This document shows, piece by piece, positions 49,797 to 63,029 of a stretch of DNA of 64,000 nt (position 1 is its first letter; the number at the start of each line of letters is the position of its first letter). The stretch is from Epiperipatus broadwayi (Eukaryota; Onychophora; Udeonychophora; Euonychophora; Peripatidae): NCBI GenBank assembly GCA_028023455.1, contig JAQFVV010006838.1, positions 124,001-188,000 on the forward strand, read 5' to 3'. The notes below the pieces were generated by a model. It worked only from the letters and a program-made list of their open reading frames with translations, ran no database searches and was not told the DNA's origin. The translations under genes were made by a program, and so were the position numbers.

Positions 49797-50880
49797 TTGT
49801 GATGATCACACATACTGCGATCACACATGTGTACATTTAATATATAGCATAATATTAAATGTGAGTTTTTATGTAAACTAAGTTATAGAAATTGGATAAT
49901 AAAGTTAGAAAAATAAAATAAATTTATTTTAAGTTAGTTTTAATTAAAAAATCAAAATGGTAGTTGAGGAATGCATGTAATTAAAAAATCAATTATAGTA
50001 ATTAAAGAAAGTGAAGGGAGGTAAGCAACCAAGATCCTTATCTTCCACCTTCCAATGTTAACTTTTTTAGAATTTAAAATTAGTAAGGTTTAAGGAATAG
50101 TAAAATAAGATCACCAGAAGGTGATGATTAAATCTTAAAGGGAAAGGTAAATAAAAAGGGGTTAATGATTGTAGAATTAGCAATCATAAATTTCAGTCGC
50201 AATTATAAATAAAAATAAATAGATTTATAAAAAGATAAAGATCACCTCTTCAAACTACACATGTGAATGCATGAAATATATGTATGGCTATGTGAAGGTA
50301 ATAAAGAGTGTGTAAATAAGAAAATTATTTCATTAAAAAGAAATGGGAAGTAAATAAAATAAAAAAATAAACAAATAAAAAAAAAACAAGAAGAAATTTT
50401 ATGTATTTCATGAAAATAAAATAAATGTGTGAAATGTAATTAATGACATTCCAAAAACAATCAAGAATATAAGAAAAGGATTCTGGGACAATTAAGTAAC
50501 AAGTTGAGTAAAGAAGTAGCCATTTTTTAGTTGTTCTTGAGTCTGCTGAGCTGACAGACAGAGTAGTTCAATAGCTGTGAACAAAAATGTACCAAGAAGT
50601 TGAAACAAGGAGAATGCAGGGCTAAGGGGCCACAAACGGATGCCAGTTGATCCACGCTCACCTTGGGTGTAAAGTCATCTTCCCCATGAAGTAATAGGAG
50701 AGATAGTGCCTGCCTGATGGTTCACCTTCCCTGTTGTTGAAGCCGCAAGAATACGACTTAAGTAAGCTGCAAGAAAGAATCCAGCCGGATCCCAAGAATT
50801 TCCATCTCTACAAAAGAAGTGGAGTAATCCACATGATGGGTAATAATTCCCTCATCAACGTCCAGAAAACCTAGGTAATT
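49797..50880. other. Possible old LTR or other element, unclassified
   Basis: The segment opens with TTGTGATGATCACACATACT then GCGATCACACATGTG (49798-49832), a run of short GATCACAC repeats resembling the self-complementary starts of some LTRs. The part 50515-50880 is much less A+T-rich than its surroundings and contains CTGCTGAGCTGACAGACAG and GAAGCCGCAAGAATACG. No coding frame, matching partner or target duplication was found, so this remains a compositional oddity. Confidence 0.25.
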
Positions 50881-51989
50881 AACTTTAATATAACATGCAT
50901 GCACACACTTACGTAAATGGCCACATTAATTAAAAAATGCAATTGCAAAAGTGAATCTGAATGAACCAAATAATTAATAGTTTTCTGTATCAAAGAATAC
51001 GTGAAGAAAAGACTATAAGCTATAAAATATCTACTTATAAATATTTAGTATCAAAGAAGTATCATTTTAGGTGAAGGGTTAATTAAATTAAATATAATTT
51101 GTGTTATTTAAATGATTGCTTGTTTTATGTTGAAGTATTATATTTTAATGTTTATGAATGTATTATATTAAACAATATTTATTTATAAATAGCTCCTTAC
51201 GTCTCGTCTTTCCTTCTTCACCATACTAATTATAATGATATACCCGCAGGGTTTATAAAATACTAAGTAGACATTTATTCTAGTAAAAGTACACGTATCG
51301 ATATAGTACAGTAATATTAAATCTCGCAAAAATTATAAATATTTCAAGCGCTAGATTATTTTAAATAAATAATTCTTATGAATGAATATCCAGCAGTAGA
51401 AGAAGCGTCTGATCGGGAAAGATAATACTGAAATATGCCATTGGTAATCTCGGTATTCGATCAGGAATATAGACTTAATTAATGAGTCCATATTGGCTTC
51501 TTTGCTTGACGTGACAGTCATCTCGATCATAAAGTGTAAAATGTAAACGTTTACAAACGGTCGAAAAGGTAATTCTGTTACAATATATTAAGTTTTCTGC
51601 TCAAAAGCAGGTGCAATAGATATACATTAATTATTATAATTAAACAATAATATCGGATCAACATTTCTGATTGATTTCCATACCTTGCCATCTTCAACAT
51701 AATTTATTATAAGGTCTCAATTTCAGGGAAACATTATAAATTTTAATAAATTTTAAATATCATTGAGAAGCACATAGGTAAGATCTAAAACAGTGGTTTT
51801 AATATTTATTTATTTTTCTAATATACTATATTTTGTTTTAAGAAATAAATTTCAGTTTACAGATATAAGCTTTTTTAAGTTTATTCTTTTATCAATAATT
51901 AACTATTACTACTAATCATCAACAAATAAAAGCATGAATTTTGTTTCTTTTATACTTCACAAATACATATATCTTATATGAATAAAAAA
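50881..51989. other. Non-coding sequence with a mild G+C rise
   Basis: Bases 51200-51560 include several CpGs (TTACGTCTCGTCTTTCC, GTACACGTATCGAT, GCGTCTGATCGGG). They have no frame or motif that I can identify. Confidence 0.35.
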
Positions 51990-52145
51990 ATGTGGAAATA
52001 AACCGTAGCCATACAGTGCCACCCAGTGCAAGCCTTAGTAATCAATGAATGCACAGGGTGGCATTAACATTTGGAGAATTTGCTACTGTTGTTAACAACA
52101 TGTGTAAGCATAGGAAATGGTGATCATGTAATGTTTTGAAGATTT
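51990..52145. repeat. Fourth, internally deleted copy of palindromic family P1
   Basis: GCCACCCAGTGCAAGCCTTA followed by GTAATCAATGAATGCA matches the left arm at 9119. GGTGGCATTAACATTTGGAG, TTTGCTACTGTTGTTAACA and AGCATAGGAAATGGTGATCA match the right arm. The centre and part of the left arm are missing. Confidence 0.75.
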
Positions 52146-55100
52146 TAAAAATGTGGAAGTAGTATTAATATTTATAATATATTTCATCAAAATGATTTAT
52201 TTAAACAAACTATACATTGTGCTGATATATACATATTAGCTGGATAGATCGCTTTGGTCATATCATAGTGGAAGAGTTAAATGTTTCAAGAACAAAGGCA
52301 ATTAAGATTTACATTATATACGAAACACCATACTAATTTTTATGCACTAAATAAGATACTTATAATCATTCAGTATATCTACAATTTATAAATGAAAATA
52401 TCCATCAGTGACTTTTATTTAATATAAACCATCACCATGGTTCCAATAATATTTAAATAAAATTCTTTAAATATAGGATCTCTGGGTGCAATTTCCCTTA
52501 AAGATGTTATAATTCTAAAGATAAAAACTATAAATCTCTTCAAGTTGGTTGCTATGCACTAGCATAACTATAATGCCATAGTGAAGTATCAATGGTAACC
52601 CATAAAAATTTAGTTCAGTTAAAGATGAGCTATCTTATATAAATCACTACAGTGAGTATCTTAGCTGTTTTATCATCCAGGACTACTGATGCGAGACTAA
52701 TTTTAAAAATTGTTTTGTTTTTTTAAAAAAGTGAAGACAAAAAATTTTCTTTCACATCTAGTATCACACAAGCTTTATTCACAAATCCTCACTTATCAGA
52801 GGCCAACATACTCTTCACTGTTTGCTGAATTATTTTTGTAGATATTAGTTATTATTGAGAACTGTATAATTTTAGAATATCTATGCTGAATAGATGCTAT
52901 TATCCTCTATTAAGAAAGGTAGCATGTAAAAACTATTAGGATACATAAATTGCAATCAAAAGTTTAATCAAATACAAAAATATGCTGAAATGGAGCACAT
53001 TCACATTTTGATAGCAAACTTTATTAATTGGTATTCAGTTTTACCTGAAACAGCACTTGCTCTGTAAATAAGGCAACTGTCCCAGATGCAATATTGAAAT
53101 AGGCACTAAAATGAGTCTTTATATTTGAAAATATTGTTTTAATAAATATATTAATTTATTTAATACATTTTTTCCTATAAAATCAATAAACTTTTTTAGG
53201 AGATAAATGCACAACACCAAAATTGACTGGCGAGGCCTGCCTGAATTCATATTCAACTAAGCTATGATATTTTTATATTCCAAGTAGCTATATACATACA
53301 AGTCTTCTTCTTCACTTTTGATTGATTCCCATCTATTGTTGGCGAAAACCTGATGGCAATTGAATTAGACATCATTTGCATAATTCTTTCTGAACTAAGT
53401 AGCAGGCACATCATATAACTTATTATCATTAGAATGAACAATTGAGATAGAATGCGAGTTTTTTGTTGTTGTTTTTTTTTGTCTTATCTGGACCAAATAA
53501 CTATGAAACTCTTGAAACAAAGAATACATAAAATACTATGATCAAATGATATTTATCATCAAATGTACTTTCTATCAATTGACATCTCTTAAGTACTACA
53601 TCAGAACTTCCTCAATACATATGAAGCAAGCACTTTTTTTTTTTGCCAGAGAAATGACAGTTACTAGAAGGAAGAGTTTCTAAATCGGTTTGCAAAGAAA
53701 TATTTAAAGGAAGAATTTTTATATTTTGACATTAATAATTATCCAGATTATTACTATATATTTTTTAAAAAAATGTAAGAATACATATGTGATCTACATA
53801 CAAATTTTCTTTTTCTCCTCAGATGCCTCATTTTTCCACATGGGCACCAATAGACCACAGAATGGCTATATTTACTATCTCAGTATTTAGAGATGCATCT
53901 TAAACATTAATAAACCCTTTGTATTATGATACACAAAATTTTGCATTTCTTTCCAATAATTTTGAAGGCAATATATTCATATATAAAAAAAGACAAGCAT
54001 ATAATGTGAATAATTTGTTTAGTAATGCAATCATTAGCTGGCCCAAATCTCAAACAAAATTAATTTGCAATGATACAGTATTGATTTTGCAGATCTCTAA
54101 AAATCACGCATAAACATGTATTACTATGGTAATGCTAAATTTCAAATTATAATTACAGTACTGAGAATTTAGTTTTATTCATGCCTGAAATCACAATGGT
54201 GATTGTATACTCTGTCAGTGGTCTTTGATCAGTATTTTAATTAACCAACCATCTACAGAATAAAGTTCTCGTGGAAAATTCTGCTAGACGATTTTAAAGG
54301 CTTCAACCCGGAACTGTTTATTCATAGAATTTAAGTGAACAATCTTCGGTTTTTTAATAAATCAACTCTAAGATAATAATGTAACAAAATGTGTTTTAGA
54401 TTTTTTTTATCTAATAGGCGCTACTTATTTATTTGGATTTTTTTTTTTTTAAATACCATTTATACTCAAGATATATGTGATTGTGGTTGTATATGCTCCA
54501 TAAATTCTAGTGAAATATAAAGAATTTTTGGAATGCAAAGCTCTTTGTTTATACTCTCTTTTCCTAGTATAATGTAATCTTTTTTTAAAAAAAAAAAAAA
54601 AATCAAATTTACATATTTCTCAAAACAATTATTTTTGATATTAATATTTTTATATACATAATGATTAATTACGTCTAAACTAATTCATGAAACTTGTAAA
54701 AACTACGTTTTATCATATAATTACACTTATGTAACTGGAGTTCTATATAGTTAAGTGAAGTATGACTAACATGTGGCAATTCACAATATGTGGTAACGTT
54801 ATTTTACATTCTAAATGAAAAACCTTGACAACGGAGTAACATTAGTCTCGAAACAAAAATTAACGGAAAATCTCCAAATGAAAAGATCTATTAAAAAAAC
54901 TATTAAACTACTTTGAATTAAATATTTTTCTTCTCTTATTTGTTTACAAAATAAATTTTTAAAACGATAAAAAAAATCTTACCTCAAATTATTATACTTA
55001 AGCTGGTTAATACTTTCTCTACTGAAACGTGCTGGAAAAAAAATCCTCGAATTTTAATAGAACGTATTTTTTTCTTATTTCAAGTTACTGCATTCACTTT

Positions 55101-57287
55101 AATCCAATAACAGTAAAAAAAACTTATACTCCGAGATATTTAAAAAAAACACTATTAAGGTTTTTTTTTACTTTTGTTTGATTTTCTGTTTCTTAGTGAA
55201 TGGTATAACGAAGACGATAGCGATACGAGTATGCACCCATCTATTTTTTTTTCAGCGCAGTTCTTTGTCTGTCACTGAATTAATTTTGACGTAATTTTTT
55301 TTTTTTTTTAATGATTGTCTGTAATTGTATAAACACATGCGCGCAGTGACCTAAGGAGCATACATTTATATATTATAAACACATCTGTGCAGTACCGACA
55401 ATATATATAATGTCGTGGTAAAAGTTCAGGATTAAAGCTTTATATTTGCAAATATTACTTCCGAACGATGTTTTATAATAGATTATAAAAACATGCGTAT
55501 TAAATTTACTAAATAATGAAAAATCAACAATATAATATTTATTTGTTGGTCATGGATTTAAATAAAATAATTAAAATTCTGAATATTACCCCCCCCCCAT
55601 CCCATCTATTTTATATCCCTCTGCTGGATCTTTTCTTAATCAACTACATATTAAACAGTGATGGTAATATGAATTCTTTCTCTTAATCTCCAGTTAAGAA
55701 TAAATAGATAACCGTTTTCTGATTAATAATTTAGGCTATGCATATGAAAAGTTTGGCTTGAGTTTGTTGAAATGGTCTCCAATACTTTTGCAGAAGTAAT
55801 ATATTTCAGAATTTTTATTCTAAATTTTTTAGTATATCAATTTATTTACTGCTAATATCAAATTAATTATCTGTTTATGCAAAGGACTTAGAAATAAAAT
55901 GTGGATAGTGCTGCATGTCTAGTGAAAAATTAAGTGTTTGCCTGCTCTCTGGGTATTTGACTGCTGCCTGTAGATAGTGCTCATATCAAATAGCTTAATT
56001 ATACATCTGTTGTTAACTTTGAAAGGAACAATGCATATTGATGCATACCCATGTCTGATAATTTAAAATGGAATATTATTTCATCTGTTCTTTATTGATT
56101 AATTCAAATATAGTTTTTTTTTTAAATGCATATTTTAAAGATGAATGAATAGTCAAGAAATTCATCTAGCTTTTAAGAAAATGGACTTTACAAAGTATTA
56201 TCAACCTATCCTTCTTAGTGCATTGATAAAATTATAAAAATCAAATTCCTCTTTCATATTATGATTACAATGCTTATTTTATTAAAATTAATCAACCTTA
56301 CAGTTTCGACTGACTATCAACCTTCTTCAGAACTATAAGATATATGTAAATACATGAATACTTTCTTTGTAAATAATTTATTTTATTCTTTTCTAAAACC
56401 ATTAATAGGAACAGAAATTATTTCATCAATGATGAACAATTTAAATAAGTCTACAGAATTCATTAAATGCGAATGTGGTTTTAGCTCAACAAAATTAATA
56501 GAGATACAAGATTTTTGCCATTATTTGAACATTTCTCAAATAATCTCTGCTTATCAAAGACAGCAGCATTGTAAGATGTTTTTTATAAGACAACAACAAA
56601 TCTACAAAATAAAAACTTCTAAATTCAAACTCTATTAGACCAACCATAAAATTTTATAGCCCACTCGTTTATAAAAAAACTTAAACTATTTATTTTTATG
56701 TTATGAGAATATCTGCAAAACATGCTGATTCCCAACTATATTCAAAATATAAAAAAAAACATTTACAGATTCTACATTAAACATTTATCATTAAAGCAAT
56801 GTAAAACGAAGATAATGTTCTAATATTTGGTCACTTTTATATCCACTATTTATAACACATGCTCAATTTATTTATATGAAATCATTTATGCAAATTTTGA
56901 ATTATCTTAACTATGCACAAAAATTAAGTGTAAAACGTTTGCAATTCTATGCTATAATATTTTCAAAATATCAATAGAAAAACAAATAATGATGGTAAAT
57001 TATCAAATATCCAGTCACTTTTATACCAGCATATATAAATTTTATCACATCCGTTTCTATTTTAAAAATCGTATTTTTTACTGAATTAAACCTCATATAC
57101 ATAAAAAATATGTACCGATTTTGGAATAAATTTATATGCATCAACAGTGAATGCTCAAAAACCAAAATTTGTATCATTATACCCAATGCAAAATTTTTTT
57201 GATTAAATGTGAATAATGAATTTAATTTTTTTAATTGATCTAAGTAATTACAATTAAATAAGTAATGACAGTGATTCTATTTAAAGC
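52146..57287. other. Long A+T-rich stretch without recognisable elements
   Basis: About 5 kb. The open frame at 56354-56638 (94 codons, KCECGFSSTKLIEIQDFCHY) is somewhat protein-like, but I cannot link it to a family. Landmarks are a C-run at 55590-55598 and CpG-bearing sequence at 55195-55260 and 55335-55400. No transposon boundary seen. Confidence 0.45.
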
Positions 57288-57295
57288 ATCTATAT

Positions 57296-57783
57296 CAGTG
57301 GTCTTCAACCTTTTTACACCTGCGGACCGGTAAAAATAAGGATAAGGTTCTGCGGACCAGCAAAAATAAGGATAAGATTTCGCAGACCGGCAGAAGTCTA
57401 TAGATAAATTTTCTTAAAGATAAGCATAATTGTTATAACTGATCAAAACAACAATGTTAATATATATAAGATAAAGTTTTATATATATATATGGAGTTTA
57501 TATAACAAAAAACTTTTTTTTTCATTTTTTTTAGAAAAGTAATAAAAAATTTAATTCTACCCCCCAATAAACATCTGTGATAACTAGAAAAACAAATTAA
57601 TTTATGAATGATTGATTAGATTTTGTTTTCCTTCTGTTTTCTTTTTTTTTTTAATTGGGTAAAAATGAGCTGAAAAAATAAATAAAAATTGGCTATATTA
57701 ATTAAAAGTTTAAACTTATTATTTATTATTACAAACTTTTTACTGCCCGCACGCGCGCGCGGACCAAGGGTTGAACAACACTG
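57296..57783. mobile_element. hAT-type MITE with perfect 8-bp target duplication
   Basis: The 5' end is CAGTGGTCTTCAACC and the 3' end on the minus strand is CAGTGTTGTTCAACC (13 of 15 matching). ATCTATAT flanks both sides (57288-57295 and 57784-57791), the 8-bp duplication characteristic of hAT transposition. The 488-bp interior has no ORF. Near the 5' end a unit like GCGGACCGGTAAAAATAAGG is repeated three times (57324-57400), and a GCGGACC motif recurs near the 3' end (57759), next to a CGCGCGCG run. These subterminal repeats are probably transposase-binding sites, by analogy with the family. Confidence 0.92.
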
Positions 57784-57791
57784 ATCTATAT

Positions 57792-58295
57792 AGTCAGATT
57801 ACCTATTTTGTCTCTCATTTCTATAAAGTTTTTCAAGATATTGTTGTTTTAATAAACTCATCGGCTTTTTTTTTATTGCTGAAATAATTATTAGCATTGA
57901 CAATTACATTGAAATTACATTATTAAATTAAGTTTATTTGTATTCAATTAATACATAGGTTTATTTTTTCTTTAATTAAGAATCTTTTTAATACAATGGT
58001 ATTTAAGGGTTTCCTTTTTTAACTTGTATAATTACTTGGCCAGCTTCTTTCAAATATGAAAAATCTCCCTAATCTAAAAGTGTTACCAGAATCAATATAT
58101 ATACTCATAGTGTATACATAAATTACTATCCAAAATAACAGATTTATATAACAGATTACTACTTTGACAAATTTCTATGAACCCACAACCAAATTTTCAA
58201 TTATTAATTAGAAAATATTTAATCATTTAATGCAAACATTATTAATTATGTGCACAATATTAAAATGATATTCCTATTTCAATTTTTCTTACTGT

Positions 58296-58297
<2 letters not shown>
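57792..58297. other. A+T-rich non-coding sequence
   Basis: No feature supported. Confidence 0.4.
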
Positions 58298-58354
<57 letters not shown>

Positions 58355-58372
58355 ATATATATATATATATAT
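58298..58372. repeat. (AT)n microsatellite
   Basis: About 75 bp of AT dinucleotide with one CA interruption near 58353. Length is likely variable between individuals and prone to sequencing error. Confidence 0.97.
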
Positions 58373-60299
58373 TATCAGCCTTGTTCATAATGTTTTTTTA
58401 TGACATATTTCCACTATACAGCAGTATAATGGTAACAAAAGAAAAAATATTGGAACACTGCTGCCTTTGATAATCAGAAACTTTTGGATATATGTTCAAT
58501 TAACAGACACAATCTTGTACACATTAACAATTTTTAAAAAGGATAAATTAATTTTTAAAAAAAATCTACCTTTGGTGAATTTCAATTGGCCATAACACTA
58601 TTAGCTAAAATAAATAGTTCTGATTTGAACGAGAAGCAGATAAAACTGATGTATTTTTCAATATCAGTATTGGCTCATTTAAAAACTGTCCAGGTTTTCA
58701 TTTTGTTTTGTTATAAAAAAATCAAATTAACAAATTTAAGTTTGATATCAGCACCATCTTTAATCAAATTATTTGAAAATATGTTGTAAGGGTAACTTAC
58801 AACCTTGACACACACCCTCAGATTAACCCAAGTCACCAAATTGTGCCATGAAAAATATGTGCTTAATCCCTAAATTATTAAGAAATTAGTGTATATATTT
58901 TTTAAGACTCACATATACACGTTAAACATTCGATTCATTAGTGATTAAAACACTTAATGCCACAACAGCTTAATTTTTTCTATCATAATGAAAAAATTAT
59001 AAAATTATAAGTACTCAAACTAAATACTCTAAAAAGTTCAATCAAATATATATGTACACTAACATCAAAACTAAAAAAAAAAATATCAGTGTTGTATGTC
59101 ATAAACTAAACCAGAACAATAATAAAAGATGTTTGACAAGATGCAATCAGTCATTAGGTGACCAACTGTAGAAATGAAATTAAAACTTCAATAAATAATT
59201 GTTTTAATCCAATTTCTATAAATAAAACCAACTGTCAGAACTGAATTAATCTCATTTTCAAACTGAATATTGTATAAAAATAGTTCAAATCTTCATTCTT
59301 TCTCTTTCAAAATAATGCTTTCACTAAATAAAAGTCAACCTTATTATACTTAAACTCTCAATGCTATAAAATGGATGTATATATTTGGAATGAAATAGAT
59401 TTTGAATAGTGCTAAAGTAATTAGAAAGCCAAACCAGCAATTAAATTCAAAATTAATAAGTAAACCATTCAATTTAAAGAAGTAAATAATTTTTTTATTC
59501 TATTTTAAGAAACATTAACTCTATTCACACATGAGGAGAAAGAAAGTAAATAATCATTAATAACTGAGGGAAAAAAGCAAAATAATTCTTATACATATAT
59601 CGCTATTATAACAAAACTCATTACCTCTCACTAGACAGGCGTACTCTACTGAATATGTATATATGATGTATCAATATATGTGCCTATGTATTTTTATTCA
59701 ATTAAGTGGTTTTGACCCAACATATTATTATTCCAAACTTATGGATTTATTCTCGCAGCTGTAATATATCCCCAACGCATGTTTATGGTCATCCGAACGA
59801 CACCAAGCGCCAATCCTATACGAATATAAGAATTACATGAAGTGGATATATTACCAACAAGAATACTATTTACGTAATGTGAAAGAGGTTTTGGCCATCA
59901 GCTAGCTCAGTCTCATGGTCGGATGGCATCACTGTCGGGAGTAGCTATGAATGGGGTTAAGATTTTTTTCAAAAAAAAAAAAATAATAACAACTAGATAA
60001 ATGGATCTATAAATAAATAACTAATTCCTCTCTACTTCTTTGTATATTTATTTAATATTATTTTTAAAAAATGCATTTATTACTCTGTCATTTTAAATCG
60101 CACACATACATCATTCTTTTTATAATAAATCTCTCATACGCAACTCAAGTAGTGAAAGTCGATACTACAAAAAAGTTTGTATCACATGACTTCCGACACT
60201 GATTACTTTATTATGTCCACAATGGAATGAGGCTTTAAGGAAACCTTATTAATTAGTTCATACGTCACCTCCACTTATAGTAAGTAAAAAACATAAGAA
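58373..60299. other. Non-coding sequence, with a less A+T-rich patch at 59630-59960
   Basis: The patch has several CpGs and palindromic hints (CATCAGCTAGCTCAG; CATGGTCGGATGGCATCACT) but no frame. It could be an extension of the LTR at 60.3-61.1 kb or flanking DNA. The ORF at 58586-58789 is unconvincing. Confidence 0.35.
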
Positions 60300-61093
60300 T
60301 TTCCTTTTCACAAAGAAAAATAAAATCATTAATTAAAGTTCTTTACCTGACTCTTCCCGGGAAGTAGTAAAAGCAAATTTATCTATCTATTACAGAGTTC
60401 CGTTCCACAGGTAAATTAGGCAATTCAAGATAATGATTTGAGATCTTCATGTCCGATGGCCGATGAGGTTCATTTGATTCCACGCTGGAATTATGTGTTG
60501 TTTCGAGGCATCATGGTTTTATTAGTTGAGGCAGCTGCAGCAGGTTGGGATTAGGGATTTGAATCCGATGCGGCTTCTCTTACTCCGACATTTCTTTTGA
60601 AATCGCCATTATATAAGTTAAATACTAAAACCGTTTAGGTGTTCACTGTTGTAGCTCTTCTGGAAAAAGATCCAATGCATTCTGGGGGGCTCACTTTTAT
60701 AGCCCCCTCCATTTGTTCTAGAAGTTTCTTTTTTATCTCGCTTCCGATTTTCAATGTGGACTAACCAGATCAGTTAGACGTGTGAAAACTCATGTCGTAG
60801 CTTCTATTGTAATATAACAGAAAATAGAATCTCATTCTGCCGGAAACCTCTAGTTTTTAAAGCATGAAACAAAATCTCGTTTCTCTCTTTTCACTATTTA
60901 ATTCATTCATACATGCATTTGTCACATGCACATATATATCATTTAAAAATGACAGAGTCCCTCCCCCCGCGTTTATGTATTTGTAACCACCACCATGTAA
61001 TAAACAAAATTAAATATTATATATATCTACGTCTACATATGTTTACCGATTAAATAATTTTATTTGTGACTGGTTCAAACCCATTCTGTCACA
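60300..61093 (-). mobile_element. 3' LTR of the Ty3/gypsy element (inner edge clear, outer edge uncertain)
   Basis: On the minus strand the pol region ends in a purine-rich polypurine tract (GGAGGAGGGGG, 61097-61107), followed by TATTGTGACAGAATGGG. The LTR therefore probably begins with TGTGACAG at 61093. Inside it, GGGGGCTATAAAAGTGAGCC at about 60690-60710 is a strong TATA-box context for transcription to the left, and TAATAAAACCATG at about 60508-60520 could be the polyadenylation signal. The outer end cannot be fixed because the 5' LTR lies outside the window; 60300 is a guess based on composition. Confidence 0.6.
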
Positions 61094-61109
61094 ATACCCC
61101 CTCCTCCAA

Positions 61110-62260
61110 AAGCCTTCAAATACATTTGCATATTTTGAATGGCTCTTTTCATACAACACTTATGTATTCCCTGGTTCTTTGATTTGCCATTTGCTTGCAA
61201 AGGGCCAGGCAGGCTTTAATGACCGAGCATTATATGACCCCCTGATTCCATGCTCAGTGTCCACCCAAAATGTATTATCCTCTTGATTATGGCAGTTAGT
61301 GTATGGGCCTTCATATAGGTTGCAAAATTTTCGGCATACGAACTTACCCAAATCACTGACATGAAGGGTTTTAACCATGACTCTATCCCCTACTTTAAAT
61401 ATGGGTGCTCTATGTCTCCCTTTTTCCCTCTTTGGTGGCTTGCCTGCTGTAAGGTCTGATATGCTCTATCCTGGTCACTCTTCTTGTCAATAGGTGGTTC
61501 TTCCATCCCTGGTACCAAGGTCTTTATCTGACATGGTATGTGCTGTCCAAATTGGAGGCGAAATGGGCAAAACTGCTAGATTCATTTATGTTCCAGTTTA
61601 TGAAATCCACCACTCAAGGAGTCTATTTAACCCAGCCTTTATGATTCGTGCCCATATATGTGCAAAACAAATGCCCGAACTCCCTCATTACTCATTTGCA
61701 GGGTTTGGATTGTGGTTCCTGATGGAGGTAAAATTCCTTGGACATGAAGGGAGTACCATGGTCAGACAATATGCTCTTGGGTTTTCCAGTCTCTGTAAAA
61801 TGTCGGCCTTCTAGCACTTTGATGACATTCTTTGCATTCCCCTGTGCGATAGGATATGCTGACACGTATTTTGAAAATGAATTATACATGACGAGGAGAT
61901 ATTTTTTTATTGAATGCCAGCATATGGCCATAAAAATCTAATGCTATCATTTCTCGTGGTCTATTTGGTATTATTGACAGCATGGGAGCTGCATAATTCC
62001 GGTTTGCTGGTTTGGTTATGTTCAAGACTGATGCATGGATGTTTGGCCAGTAAAACCACTTCTCAACCAAATGCAGTTTTTAAAGCACCATAATGGTCGT
62101 ATAGTTGGTGGACATAGTTTGTCACCTCTTTCCGCAATGTAGGAGGTATGACTGGTTTCCACTGTCTGGATCATCATGTGTCCGGTACTGTAGAATATTT
62201 TTGTGAAGCCCCTACCTTGTTTCTTTTCCTGTCTTTGTTGAACTCTCACCATTTGTTCCC
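61110..62260 (-). pseudogene. Ty3/gypsy integrase region, frameshifted
   Basis: From 62260 leftward the minus strand shows the integrase. The N-terminal zinc domain is damaged: the conserved 'FYWP' is present (WFYWPNI, about 62058-62038), but the second Cys pair is not seen. The core starts MIALDFYGH (about 61957-61931), with the first catalytic Asp, followed by YNSFSKYVSAYPI (about 61880-61845). The second Asp is in ILSDHGTPFMSKEF (about 61770-61732). The third catalytic residue lies in a broken region near 61680. A C-terminal segment (FCPFRLQFG; MVKTLHVSDLGKF from 61378) ends at about 61120, just before the polypurine tract. At least four frame changes make it non-functional. When active it joined element DNA to the chromosome. 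Confidence 0.85.
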
Positions 62261-62449
62261 TTTCCTATTCATTTGATTATCTCCCTTAATTGTTCATCTT
62301 GATGCTGCCATTCTTCCAAATGAGCCAGGTCCTCTTCTATCCTCTTGTTCCTCCCTATATCCATACTGGAAATATACAAGTTCTCCACACCCAGATAATC
62401 AGAACAATGACCAGATGGATTCCGGCTCAAAATATCAGCCACAATATTC

Positions 62450-63029
62450 TCCGGTCCCTTACAATATTGAATGGCTGTTGGTGAGGTAACTATGATTTAT
62501 AAACACCAGGCTCTTATGATCAGTCATTACAATGACTTCTGACCCTAACAAAAATGGATGAAACTTCTGAATTGCCCAGATGATTGCCAGCGCTTCCTTT
62601 TCTGTAGTGGAGTAATTTAATTCAGGCCCTTTGAGTAGTAATCACAGCACTTCCATTTGATTTCCTTCCTGTATTTGGGACATTGTATCCCCCAAACCAT
62701 ACCTACTGCTATCTGTTTGTACCACAAACGGTTTGATAAAAATCTGGAAAAGACAGCATAACTTGTCTAGTAAATCCCTCCTTTATGTCTTCGAGAGCCC
62801 TTTCCTGTTCTTGATCCCATTTCCAGGGTGTACCTTTTCTTAATAATCTGACCAAGGGTTTTGTCCATTTAGCCAATTGTTCATGGAATTTGTTGTAGAA
62901 GTTACAAAGACCCAAGAATGATTGTTCCTGCTTTCGAGATTTAGGTTTAGGAAACTCCTTGATAGCTGATACCTTGTCCGGGTGGGGTTTCATCCCCTGA
63001 GCTCCCACCAAGTGACCCAAGAATGTCAC
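62450..63029 (-). pseudogene. Ty3/gypsy polymerase connection and RNase H
   Basis: The frame from 63029 to 62709 begins TFLGHLVGAQGMKPHPDKVS and includes FLGLCNFYNKFHEQ, the typical thumb/connection segment of gypsy reverse transcriptases. RNase H follows after a frameshift: QTDSSRYGLG (about 62722-62693) holds the first catalytic Asp, TEKEALAIIWAIQKF (about 62609-62566) the catalytic Glu, and TDHKSL (about 62528-62511) the next Asp. The catalytic set is therefore still readable, although split between frames. A stop interrupts near 62640. Confidence 0.9.

Noticed and set aside
56354-56638. 94-codon open frame with several Cys and His
   Set aside because: Looked like a possible zinc-binding protein, but Cys and His spacing fits no known finger and there is no support from flanks.
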